Shown piece after piece: positions 33,211 to 43,381 of a stretch of DNA of 64,000 nucleotides (position 1 is its first letter; each line of letters starts with the position of its first letter). Below the pieces are notes generated by a model that was given only the letters and a program-made list of their open reading frames with translations, was not told the DNA's origin and searched no databases. The DNA is from Gari tellinella (lineage: Eukaryota; Mollusca; Bivalvia; Cardiida; Psammobiidae): the NCBI GenBank assembly GCA_922989275.2, contig OV277861.1, positions 49,639,623 through 49,703,622 of the forward strand. Direction: 5' to 3'. A program made the position numbers and the translations under genes.

Positions 33211-35036
33211 CAGGGGCGTAGCTTGGCCAAAATGAAAGTGTAGACATACCTTTTCTAGGGGGGTCCGGGGGCATGCTCCCCCGGGAAAATTTTGAGTTCT
33301 ACAACACTGGAGACGCATTTAACGAGGTTCTGGGGAGACATTTATACGAAAAATTAATGAGATGAAAAGCTTAAAAACCGGACAATTTTATTTTATTGCA
33401 AAGGAATATGTCTGCATATATTTTCTTGAGAAAAAAGCAAACAAAATAAAACAACCCCCACCCACCCACGTCAATCAGTATGTAATAGGGTCTGATACCT
33501 ACCGTATTTTTTTATTTAACAGACTCGCTACTCGCTACCTTTTCTAGGGGGTCGGGGGCATGTTCCCACGGACATTTTTTGAGATCTACAACACTGGAAA
33601 CGCATTTAAGGAGGGTCTGGGGAGACATTTATATGAAGAAGTAATGAAATGAAAAGCTTAAAATAACAAACAATTGTAATTTTTTGCAAAAGAATATGTC
33701 TGCATTATTTTCTTGAAAAAACCCAACAACAACCCAACGTCAATTAGTAGCCTATATCATAGGGTCTTATACCGTAATTTTTTCATTAACAGATTCGCTA
33801 CTTGAAATTATTTGGACGTAACTTTCTTTTCGGGACAAGTTGATCATGAGGGGATGGGGTGGTTCCTAGATGGCATTTGGCTTGCTCTGAGGACGTTTTG
33901 TGCGTCCAAGACAGGTGAAATTCTACTATAAATCTATGTTAAAAGCCGGCTGAGAATAACATTAAATTCCATGTTAATATAATGTAATTGTTGACAGGTT
34001 GTCTTCCATTAATCTCTAAGTTGGACTCTAAAACCATCCTATTCCTATTTTATTGCATTTTTTTACTTTTAAAATCGTTGCAAATATGAGGACAGGGTGT
34101 AAGCAGTGGCGTGTGTTTTGCATAAGGCAGTTGCATGTACAAATGAACATGCATGCCAACGGGGTGAAAAATTACTCAGGACTACCAGTGGTGACGTCAG
34201 GGTATTCTCGTCATACAGGGCAAGCATTACCGACGTCAGAATGGGTTTTGGTGACCTAGTTTTGAGCTCACAAGACTCGGGCATAATATCAAGGCTGAAA
34301 CATCGGTGAAAAATTACTCAGGACTACCAGCGGTGACGTCAGGGTATTCTGGTCATACAGGGCAAGCATTACCGACGTCAGAATGGGTTTCCCAGTGGTT
34401 GTTAATAATTAATTAATTTATAGTTAATTATTGATTGCTACTGACCATACCAAGGCGGGCTCCTATATTCACTTTGCTTTATGTTTGTCTTGCGTGTTGT
34501 TTTCTATTTAGTGTGTAGATGAAGGAATGGTATTGCGTCTGTGTGTGTGTGTGTGTGTGTTTGTTGTGGTATGACTGTGTGTGTGTTCTGCTTGAGAGGT
34601 GGGTGTATTGTTTGTGTTACGTTTCCTGCTTGAGTCTTTCGTATTTATTTTGTGACCTAGTTGTGACCTCAGAAGACTCGGGCATAATATCAAGAGGTGA
34701 AACATCGGTGACGTCGGTAATGAACATGAATGCCAACGGGGTGACTAGACCAATTAATAAGTGTACTCTTTCTTACTAGGGGGGTCCGGGGGTATGCGCC
34801 CCCGGGAAATTTTTATTCCTAGATAGTCTCTAGATGCGTTCTGATGTCTTTCCCGCGTTTGATAATGGAAAAATACTAACATGAATCTATGTAAAACTTA
34901 TTGGGGTTCACCCCTAACCCCCCTTAGATTTCAATTTTATTTCTTTTTCTGCATTTTTAGCCTTTTTTATTTTTTGGACTTCTGAAAAAAAAGTGTAGGC
35001 ACGTGCCTACTTGCCTAATAGGAAGCTACGCCAATG
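33211..35036. mobile_element. CAGGGGCGTAGC TIR element with CGTGT target duplication
   Basis: CAGGGGCGTAGCTTGGCC at the left pairs with TAGGAAGCTACGCCAATG at the right. CGTGT flanks both ends (33206-33210 and 35037-35041). Internally the unit GGGGTCCGGGGGCATGCTCC..GGGAAA recurs at about 33262, 33547 and 34781. At 34150-34395 an 85-bp block (ACTCAGGACTACCAG..GACGTCAGAATGGGTTT) is directly duplicated, and a TG microsatellite lies at 34541-34560. No transposase ORF is visible. Confidence 0.65.
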
Positions 35037-35084
35037 CGTGTTATAATAAAGCGTTTCCGGAATGCTTTTCAACTGAGTCTGTGT

Positions 35085-35333
35085 AAAATGCAATTGCAGC
35101 ACTCAACCTTGGAATGAAAGAGTAGGAATAAGAATATCGTAAAAAATTTGGCTGGTTTTGGCCTGAAAATTGCCTGTGTTTCCCGAAATGACATTCGATC
35201 AATCTAAGACTAACCAGCCTTAGGCTGTGTTTTTATTGCATTTTTGATGTTTTAGACTTTGTTATTTTTTAACTTTCTGAAAATTATGTGTAGGCGGTGG
35301 CCTACACAGCCTATAGGAAGCTACGCCACTGAT
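35085..35333. mobile_element. Second CAGTGGCGTAGC right end
   Basis: GTGTAGGCGGTGGCCTACAC and TAGGAAGCTACGCCACTG repeat the right end of the element just upstream. No matching left end is close by. Confidence 0.5.
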
Positions 35334-35336
35334 TTA

Positions 35337-35455
35337 TAAGTGAGTAAATTGCAACTAATTTGTTTCAGTGAAGGAATAAAATAAAGGAAAATGTCTTTGG
35401 GGTAATGGGTTAAATAATAAAGTAGGGTGACAACAAAGTCAATGGGATCCAACCC
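35337..35455 (-). mobile_element. MITE-A end fragment plus shared tail
   Basis: TTCAGTGAAGGAATAAAATA and TGGGGTAATGGGTTAA are the MITE-A outer arm. GTAGGGTGACAACAAAGTCA after it is the inverse of 27375-27425. Confidence 0.45.
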
Positions 35456-35584
35456 CATCATATTTGTTATTAAGGCAGAATAAGCATAGTCGATGCTATT
35501 CTGCAATAAAACATTTGTTATTCAGGAATGAATCATTCCATCATATCAACAAATGAATAAAAATTTCGGATTATATAAGAAAAC

Positions 35585-36853
35585 AAGAGCCCCATGGGGC
35601 ATATTCGCTCACCTGAGAATAATTGGGAAAATGGAGATATTGATTTATGTCCAGGACTGACCTAGATAATTATGCAACAGACCGGAACAATTTGAACAAA
35701 ATATGTATAGTATATTTAAAAGTGTCACCATACAGAATATAAAAGCTCTGGCCATATTAGTTTCAGAGAAGAAGATGTTTGAAAATGTCACTATATAACT
35801 CTATGTAAAACAGTGACCCCCGGGGCGGGGCCAATTTTGACCCTAGGGGCATAATTTGAACAAACTTAATAGAGGACCCTTAGGCGATGATATTAGCCAT
35901 ATATCTAAGCTCTGGCCCTTGTAGTTTTAGACAAGAAGATTTTTTAAGTTTTCACTGAAAAAATCTATTTTTAGCTCCTGTGACCTAGTTATGCAACAGA
36001 CCAGAACCATTTGTACAATTTCGGTATAGGACATCTAGAAGTGTCACTATGCCAAATATCAAAGCTCTGGCCATATTTAAGTTTCAGAGAAGAAGACGTA
36101 TGAAAATTTCACTATATAACTCTATGTAAAACCATGACCCCCGTGGCCAGGCCAATTTTGACCCCAGGGGCATAATTTGAGCAAACTTGATAGAGAACCT
36201 GTAGGCGATTCTATGTGCCAAATATCTAAGCTTTGGCCCTTGTAGTTTCAGACAAGAAGATTTTTTAAGTTTTCATTGAAAAAATCTATTTTTAGCTCCT
36301 GTGACCTAGTTATGCAATCGACCACAACCATTTGAACAATTTTGGTAAAGGACATCTAGAAGTGTCTCCATGCCAAATATCAAAGCTCTGGCCACATTGG
36401 TTTCAGAGAAGAAGACGTTTGAAAATTTCACTATATAACTCTATGTAAAACTGTGACCCCCGGTACGGGGCCAATTTTGACCCCTGGGGGATAATTTGAA
36501 CAAACTTGATAGAGGACCTGTAAATGATGCTATGTGCCAAATATCTAAGCTCTGGCCCTTGCAGATTTTGACAAGAAGATTTTTTAAGATTTCCTTATTT
36601 TTTCAATTTGGTTGCCATGGCAACCAGAGTTCTGCATTGTTTTTAATTCTTTGAACAGTTTTGAAAGAGCTTGACCCAAGGAACATTTCTGTAAAGTTTG
36701 GTTGAATTCTGTCAAGGGGTATAGGATAAGATGTCATTTGAAGCAATTGTTAACGACGACGCACATACGCACAACGGACGACGCACGACGATGGACGCCG
36801 GACACAGGGCCATCCCAATAGCTCACCTTGAGCCTTTGGCTCAGGTGAGCTAA
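35585..36853 (+). repeat. R1 copy with three internal blocks
   Basis: CAAGAGCCCCATGGGGCATA and TTCGCTCACCTGAGAATAAT open it, and CTTTGGCTCAGGTGAGCTAA closes it. The block TATGCAACAGACCAGAACCA through GGGGCCAATTTTGACCCC occurs three times at about 330-bp spacing, so R1 length varies by block number. GTTGCCATGGCAACCAGAG is present. Confidence 0.75.
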
Positions 36854-36883
36854 AAAAAATAAAAAAAATTGGGTTTAATCTAA

Positions 36884-37230
36884 AACAAGAGGGCCATGGC
36901 CCTTAATTCGCTCACCTGAGGTCATTGTGCCTTAGCGTAATAGACAAGACAACATTTTAATATAGCTGTAAATGGAATTATCTTCCAGACAAAAAACCCA
37001 TGACAAATTGGAATAACTTAAAAAAATATTGTTGGCAGAGTTATGGCCCTTATCCATGACACTTCTTCTTATCAAGCTACATGTATTTCCATATGATTAT
37101 TTATTGCCCATTCTGCTTTACTTTCAACCTGCTTTAAGTTATCATCTACTAAGATATAGAGGAATTATTCTCTTTAGAGGAGGAATAAATTAAATGCGTA
37201 AAAAGGCATATGTATGGGGTAATGGGTTAA
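36884..37230. repeat. R1-related left end followed by a MITE-A half
   Basis: CAAGAGGGCCATGGCCCTTA and TTCGCTCACCTGAGGTC mark another R1-type left end with an unrelated body (GAGTTATGGCCCTTATCCAT). From about 37090 a MITE-A reverse half (TTCTGCTTTACTTTCAACCT ... GTATGGGGTAATGGGTTAA) follows. Confidence 0.55.
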
Positions 37231-37556
37231 CATCAGTAGAACTGGAGTTATCTCAAAGACAAGAAAATATGACACTGGGAAATAACTCAAAAATGACAGT
37301 GACCTTTGCAGAACATGACCTCAGTTATAAAGTTTCTAACTTTAACAAAGTTATGGCTAAGATTAAAGTTGTGGACTGACAGACAAACAAATTGACAAAC
37401 AGACAAAAAAAAGCAGACAGACAAAAACAATATGCCCCCAACTGCAGGGGCATAAAAAATGTAGCAGACAACACCACATGCTACTGTTATAGTGAACCTC
37501 AGCTGACCTGAGTTCAGTTATGTAACTCTGCCAGTAGGAAATGTGGCTAGGGTCTA

Positions 37557-38108
37557 ACTCTTATAATGCTGAATTGCTGTCTGCTATACATATATTAAAT
37601 GTGAATTATGACCTAGATATTCAACTGACCAGAACCATTTGAACAAAATAGGTAAAGGACATTTAGAAGTGTCACCATGCCAAATATCAAAGCTCTGGTC
37701 ATATCAGTGTCAGAGAAGAAGACATTTGAAATTTTCACTATATAACTATGTAAAACTGTGACCCCCGGGGCGGGGCCAATTTTGACCCCAGGGACCTGTA
37801 GGTGATTCTATGTGCCAAATATCTAAGCTCTGGCCCTTGTAGTTTTTTACAAGAAGATTTTTTAAGATTTCCTTATTTTTTCACTTTGGTTGCCATGGCA
37901 ACCAGAGTTCTGCATTGTTTTTAATTCTTTGAACAAATCTGAAAAAGCTTGACCCAAGGAACATTTCTGTAAAGTTTGGTTGAAATCTGTTCAGCGGTAT
38001 AGGAGGAGATGTCATTTGAAGTAATTGTTAACGACGACGGACGACGACGGACGACGGACACAGGGCCATCCCAATAGCTCACCTTGAGCCTTTGGCTCAG
38101 GTGAGCTA
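37557..38108 (+). repeat. R1 right part inserted after a TTAA-element fragment
   Basis: CTAACTCTTATAATGCTGAA is a TTAA-element left arm. From about 37612 R1 sequence runs from CTAGATATTCAACTGACCAG through GCCATGGCAACCAGAGT to TTTGGCTCAGGTGAGCTAA. Confidence 0.6.
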
Positions 38109-38920
38109 AATATACTTTAAATTACCTTTTTTCTGTATTAAACTTTAGTAACTAATAACTTTAATGGAGATCAAAGACTTTTTTATTGAACAAATACAGT
38201 AAAAGTAAGTTATTATGTTGTTATTTATAATTTTTACACAAATAGGGAGGTAATAACACAAGAGAGCCTTGAAGACCCTGATATCCCTCACCTGAGAAAT
38301 ATTAAACAATGGTTTTACCTTTGGGTTTCACTCAAAACCATTAATTCATCAAAGAACATAAAGTCATATTTACTTGGTCAAAGTTTGATGAAATAATATG
38401 CCTACCCTAAATGGTTTAGCGCACCATTAAAATAAAACTGGTCTTGAAATGGTAGAATAAATGGTCTGAGTGAGGACAGACCAGTTAAACAGCATTGATG
38501 TATAGCATTTATTCTCCTCAACCATTTTCTTGTCTGGGAATGTGCATACAAGACCATTGAAAGCCATTGAAAAAACAATGATTTACAATTTAATTTAGAG
38601 AAGTCAGTGTTTAGTCTGAACCATTATAACCAAGATGGCCACCGCCAAGAATTTGAATCTGGCACATGGTTTTATTGTTACATGGATTCACTAGTCTTCA
38701 TCTGTGTGTTTTTGATACAATTAATGAGGTAAACGATCACTGTTTGTTCCAGGGTTTATGAGAAGGTGTTCAAATGCTTAATCAAGTATTTCAAAATGTG
38801 TGAGTAATATTTTATGCAGATAAGCACAGAAAGGCATTGCAGAAAAGTTCTGGTGAAGGTCACATTGATCAGAAGACTCCTTGGTCTGCAGTATTTGTAT
38901 CTGGGTCTACACTCTATGTA
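38109..38920. other. No gene; ACCATT-rich sequence
   Basis: An R1-like phrase (CAAGAGAGCCTTGAAGACCC, CCTCACCTGAGAA) occurs at about 38258-38300. The motif ACCATT or its complement AATGGT recurs from about 38310 to 38640. A core-2 fragment lies near 38850-38900. No ORF is supported. Confidence 0.4.
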
Positions 38921-38925
38921 TCGTC

Positions 38926-39940
38926 GGTGTACCTGTTTCAGTGAGGGACCTATTTCGGTGCACTTTACATTGACAACGCTATCTTCTTTTTGAAGAGCTC
39001 AATTAAGTCATCAATTTTTGTTATCAGCAAAATAAACATTCCACGACATCTTTGTCCAAAAAAATTCCAAAATTCGATGCAAATGGGCAATTTATTAAAA
39101 TTAACTATATTTTACATAGCATAGCAATTTGAACCAAATTCCTTATGTCCGTTTTCACTCCGATAACCCTCGTTCAAAAACGACACTTTTTACAATTGAT
39201 TTTAATAATTTTGTAGAGGTGTGCATTTTTTGTCCTCTGCTTCACTGAACTCATGTGACAAAAGTGGTCCCACCCATTTTGTTTCATATACAGTACGATT
39301 ACAAAAGTATGCCCTTGTTATAATTATACCGGAAACTGTTTTCGGTAAATTATTTTTTTAATGACTTGATATTGAGATTCGTTTAACATTATCTGAACAA
39401 GTCTTTTGAAGAAAAAAAAGATGACGAAAATAGCCTACAGGGTATACTTGTCAAAATGATGTGACCATTCCTTGCCGTACTGAATTGAAACAAAGACCTA
39501 CGTAATTAACAAAGGGATGACTGAAAACTTACTTTTGTTGTTTTCTAATTCAAATGGGAGAGGGGCATTACATGCAAGAGATCAATTATTATCATTCAAA
39601 AAGGAGAAAATCACATTTTTGAATATTCATATTGGTGAGAAACCTTACAGGAGAGATTCTTACAATAGTTTTATTAGTCACAACTTTTCATACAATCTGT
39701 ACTACGATAAAAACCAACCCTCACCGAAATAGGGACCATAAAAACGTTTTCCGCACAAAATGACTACGTCCTTAAAACGGTGGCGATTGCGCTAAATATA
39801 GAATATTTTGGAAATAATTTTACACGGAGCTAGTGTAGACAAACAGTTACAAAGGTAGGAATAATTGTTTCCATTGAATTTTATGATATGTGATCACCGG
39901 GATCAGGTTGAACGTTAAGTGCACTGAAACTGGTACCTCC
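38926..39940. mobile_element. 1-kb TIR element with repeated GGGACCTATTTCGGTG motif
   Basis: GTACCTGTTTCAGTG at the left is inverted at the right as CACTGAAACTGGTAC. The motif AGGGACCTATTTCGGTG follows the left end and is found inverted at about 39723-39740. The ends are therefore compound. No target duplication was found. Confidence 0.5.
39574..39690 (+). pseudogene. Possible C2H2 zinc-finger relic
   Basis: Within a 71-codon frame (39517-39732), residues around 36-52 read HIGEKPYRRDSYNSF, which resembles the HTGEKPYKCDxCxKSF linker-plus-finger-start of C2H2 proteins with both cysteines lost. This is family knowledge applied to one short match; chance resemblance is possible. A genuine nine-finger array lies at 57626-58453. 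Confidence 0.3.
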
Positions 39941-40018
39941 ATGATATAGGACAAGTGTACTATTCACTGGTATACTTGTGAAGTATATTCATTGCTAGGG
40001 TTAGATGCTTAGCCCATC

Positions 40019-40243
40019 ACTCCATAGCTTGTGTTTTGAAGGCAAGTGTCCATTAAAAGCAGGTTGAAAGTAAAGCACAATAATCATTTCAAAGCTTTCT
40101 GCTTTACTTTCACCATGCTTTTAGCTACCTTATGGAAATATTCTAAATGACATTGGTATTTTATGTTCAGGACTTCATGGGGACTACTTTCCCTAGTGTA
40201 ATAATAAAGTGTGAGGAGTCATTTTTATGGAGTAATGGGTTAA
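40019..40243 (-). mobile_element. MITE-A copy, reverse orientation
   Basis: TTAGCCCATCACTCCATAG to TTTTTATGGAGTAATGGGTTAA, with a core-1 hairpin whose tip (ACAATAATCATTTCAAAGCT) has diverged. Confidence 0.6.
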
Positions 40244-40600
40244 GGGTAATAAGGGATCTCATTTGAACACCTTTTTTGAACCATTGAAAAAGCATTTATT
40301 GAACCATTGAAACAACATTTAATTTACCATTTTTTTGCCCAAATTTCAATGCTAGTAAACCATTTAAACACCATTTTTTGGGTCAAAATTTAAAGGCTAA
40401 TTTACATAATTCGGCTTTTTAAATGCTGTCTGAATGCTGTTCGAATGCTGTTTGAATGCTGTTCGAATGCTGTTTGTACAACTGAAGAAGCATACTGGAA
40501 AATAGGTTTCCATATATTTTTCAATGTTCATTAAATGTTTTAAAAAAACTGCTCTTTCAATGCTGTTTCAATGCCATTTCATTTCGCTAAGGGTATATAT
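40244..40600 (+). repeat. GAATGCTGTTY short tandem repeats and relatives
   Basis: Four to five 11-bp GAATGCTGTTT/C units lie at about 40431-40472. AACCATTGAAA phrases occur at 40280-40320 and inverse TTTCAATG phrases at 40554-40580. This resembles the subterminal-repeat layout of the 16163-17473 element, but no terminal inverted repeat could be defined. Confidence 0.45.
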
Positions 40601-40611
40601 ACACTTTAATT

Positions 40612-40855
40612 TTAGACAAACTTAAGCCCTTTATTACTTCACTGAAGAAAAGAGTTCCAATTTATACAATCATGAAGATTTATGCCAATTTAAAAGAAAT
40701 ATTTTCTTTCTTCTAGCGGATGAAAGCTTAAAGCAGGCTGAAAGTAAAGCAGAAGGTGCCTTAAGGCACATTCTGCTTTACTTTCAACCCGCAAAAATTA
40801 AGTGATCACCTGTCTTCAAAATTAGAAACAGGCTATGTAAGTTAAGGGTTACCGG
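40612..40855 (+). mobile_element. MITE-A copy
   Basis: The left end is reduced to CTTAAGCCCTTTATTACTTC. Core 1 at about 40729-40800 is good (AAGGTGCCTTAAGGCACATT). The right end reads GGCTATGTAAGTTAAGGGTTA. Confidence 0.65.
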
Positions 40856-41069
40856 TTTGTGGTCATGTTTGAGTATTGGGTTAACTGGATAAAAGGAAAG
40901 TAAATTGTTCAATCTAAAGTTCTCCTCCTTTATTTTATCCTAAAAAAAACCCAATTTGTATTAAAATTGATCTCCTCCCAAATTGTTTCTTAATCCTAGT
41001 TTACATTTGCCATGAGCACCAGGCCTTTGAAGTTTCAGGGGTGAATGTGTTTAGCTGCTGCCACCTGTC

Positions 41070-41297
41070 TAAGTAGTAGTTAGTAGTGGTAGTTATAGGT
41101 AGCAGCAGCATGTTATTATTATATTAGTAGTAGTAGTAGTGATAGGTGGTAGTAGTAGTAGTTGCTATTGTTATAGTAGTTAGGTAGTTGTTGAAGTAGT
41201 AGTAGTAGTAGTAGTAGGAGTAGTAGTAGTAGTAGAAGTAGTAGTAGTAGTAGTAGAAGTAATAGTAGGAGGAGCAGTAGCAGCAGCAGCAGTAGTT
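41070..41297. repeat. TAG/AGC trinucleotide microsatellite
   Basis: Long imperfect runs of TAG with interspersed AGC and AGA triplets. On the minus strand it reads as poly-leucine, a low-complexity artefact rather than a gene. Confidence 0.9.
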
Positions 41298-41611
41298 TAA
41301 TTATGGCTGAGAATATGCAAGCTTGTGTGGACAGAAAGAGAAATAACAAATACTTAAATATGACTCTGGAAATAGATATAATACAAAGGTAGGCCTATTC
41401 AACTGATCAGTTGACTACAATTTCTACAGCAATCCAATAGTTTATGGAGTCCATAATAAAAAGTATGGATTCAGGTCAAACTGTGTTAATCCCCAGTTCT
41501 GGGTTTTAGCAGACAACACTTCCAGCCTCCGTCAGTTCTTCGATGTGTATAGAAAAGAATATCTTATTATTTCCCAATAAACTGGTTTATATGAAAACTG
41601 TGATGTCTTAA

Positions 41612-41694
41612 TTGCAAACAGTTTGGAGCCAGATCAGACGCCGGGTAGCCCGGCGTCTGACCCGGCGTCTGATCAGGCTCCAAACAGTTTGCAA
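41612..41694. repeat. Core-2 palindrome, stand-alone
   Basis: TTGCAAACAGTTTGGAGCCA and its inverse surround CAGACGCCGGGTAGCCCGGC. It has an extra partial repeat of GGCGTCTGA near the tip. Half of this same sequence forms the 3' end of the nuclease ORF at 43382. Confidence 0.75.
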
Positions 41695-41889
41695 CTCAGA
41701 TTAAAAAGAACAGCCAGATTTTTCAAAAAGTTGTCATTTTTACATTTTATTGCAATGCGTTTGCATTTCTATTGTGTTTATAGGGGAAAGAAAAAAAAAC
41801 GTATTTGCCACTGTATAACATCAGTACATTGTACATGATAACATGAAATTACATCGGAGACTATGTAACAGAAAACATATTAAGGAACT

Positions 41890-42066
41890 AGTACCTGTGT
41901 AGCCGAAAGTATTCCATGCAAATCCTTGGACAGCGCTATGGTAACTCTGCTCCAAAAACACTCTGGTGCTAAATTATGGCCAGAACAGTTGTTGTCCATA
42001 AAACTGATTCGATCCCAAAACAAATATTCCAAGAAATTCCTCGCAAGAACTCCTGCAACTACAGGT
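41890..42066. other. Candidate exon, open on both strands
   Basis: The minus strand is open from about 42075 to 41887; the stretch 42063-41892 would lie between an acceptor-like CTGTAGTTGCAG and a donor-like CACAG-GTACT. The encoded residues include WDRISFMDNNCSGH and LAPECFWSRV. The plus strand is also open over 41884-42135 and has a donor-like ACAG-GTAGGT at 42065. I recognise neither peptide. Real coding on one strand is possible, given the unrepeated context, but unproven. Confidence 0.25.
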
Positions 42067-42725
42067 AGGTCACATCATTATGTAGCTTATGTAGAGATGT
42101 ATATATTCTCAGCATCTTCACTAACCGTGGAGTGATGTTTATTTACAATGTGTGTGAAATACTGATGGAGAGGTTTCCCGCGAAACGAAGAAGCCGTCTG
42201 CATTCGTAAAACTTCGATAGTTTCCGTGAAGCTGATTGTTTGTTTGTCCGATATTAGGCGGACTGTGCCGAGCGCAGTTGTCTGGTACCGCACGCTACAT
42301 ATAGAACAATTTTTCTAACACAACGCACTGTCTCCGTGTAATTTGAGCTGTGTATTTTATTGGGAAACGGACTGCCTTAAAAAACCGTCAGTGACTATCG
42401 ACTGTCTTTTATCAATCAATGGGAATTTGGAAAGAAAAAGCTTCACCATACCCCTTCACTGCCATGACGTCATCAGCTAAAATGATTGTCGTCTGCTTTT
42501 ATTTCTCAAATTTTAAATTTTAGGCAGATCTATTCAAGAAATATAAAAACTGTTTGCAAATAACTCTTGTACCCGAATGGGTTATTTAAAAAGAAAGTGT
42601 CCTTTTCAAAAAACAACCCAGTCGGGTGAGAATGACAAGCGAGCTTAACAGTATTTATGGGGCGTTCTTATTTAAGTTCTGCTAGATCTAGATCTACATG
42701 TCTTTATTAAAATGCATTAGATCTT
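42067..42725. other. No gene seen; non-repetitive stretch
   Basis: Slightly GC-richer sequence at 42160-42300 (GAAACGAAGAAGCCGTCTGC) contains a 68-codon minus frame of unknown nature. TGACGTCA is present at about 42467. No repeat families are recognised until the GTCTA target at 42726. Confidence 0.35.
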
Positions 42726-42730
42726 GTCTA

Positions 42731-42801
42731 CACACTATGTACCCGGATAAACCTAACAGGCTCCAGCGACCCTAACCCGATATCAATATGGCGGAAGACG
42801 G
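42731..42801 (+). repeat. Left terminal inverted repeat of the YqaJ element
   Basis: CACACTATGTACCCGGATAA starts the repeat, and ATATGGCGGAAGACGG ends the recognisable match to the right end (ACATGGCTGACG). The ATGGCGGAAG here looks like a translation start or YY1 site, but it is better explained as part of the repeat. Confidence 0.75.
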
Positions 42802-43194
42802 TAAAAAAATGTCATTATCTGTCTTTGTTTTTATTATGTTTTTAAAAGTGTATGGAGTGTTAGCGTAAAACTTTAATAGCCATAGTATCGTGTAATGGGA
42901 ACACGGTCTGTGTACTAAATATTTGGTTCGACAATCACTGTATGTTGGTCGAATTCAAGAAAATGCACACGAAAAAAGTGTTAAAAATGAACATTGTTAT
43001 GTTTCCGAGTGTTTTAAAGTATCTTAAAATGGAATAATGCGTTACTTTATAGCGATATTAGTTCAATGAACATCTATTTGACACTATGTAACAGTATCAA
43101 AGTTTAAATGTCATGTTTACTTCTAAAAATATGCCTTGATACAGAGATGGGTATGCATTTACGGATAATTCCTGACGAATATTGGAAACCGTAC

Positions 43195-43240
43195 TGGATA
43201 AATGCGAACAGTAATTGGATAAACACCTAACAGATTGGGG
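43195..43240 (+). repeat. Left subterminal GGATAAA motifs
   Basis: CTGGATAAATGCGAAC and TTGGATAAACACCTAACAG restate the terminal-repeat phrase GGATAAACCTAACAG. Likely binding sites for whatever mobilises the element (inference). Confidence 0.55.
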
Positions 43241-43381
43241 AAAAAATATATTCAAAGACTTCACAAATTATCTGGATTAATCTGCATACTATAAATGAGT
43301 GCGCGCATGCAGTTCAATGCGGGAGAAAAGCAATACTAAATCATTTTAGTTTGTATTAATTATTGAAGAGTTACTTTTGTC

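Noticed and set aside
41119..41349. Minus-strand 76-residue open frame, mostly leucine
   Set aside because: Translation of the TAG/AGC microsatellite; low complexity with no other coding signal.
42787..42801. ATGGCGGAAGACG-GTAAAA as a start codon with splice donor or YY1 site
   Set aside because: It lies inside the left terminal inverted repeat, and its counterpart appears in the right repeat, so the repeat explains it better.
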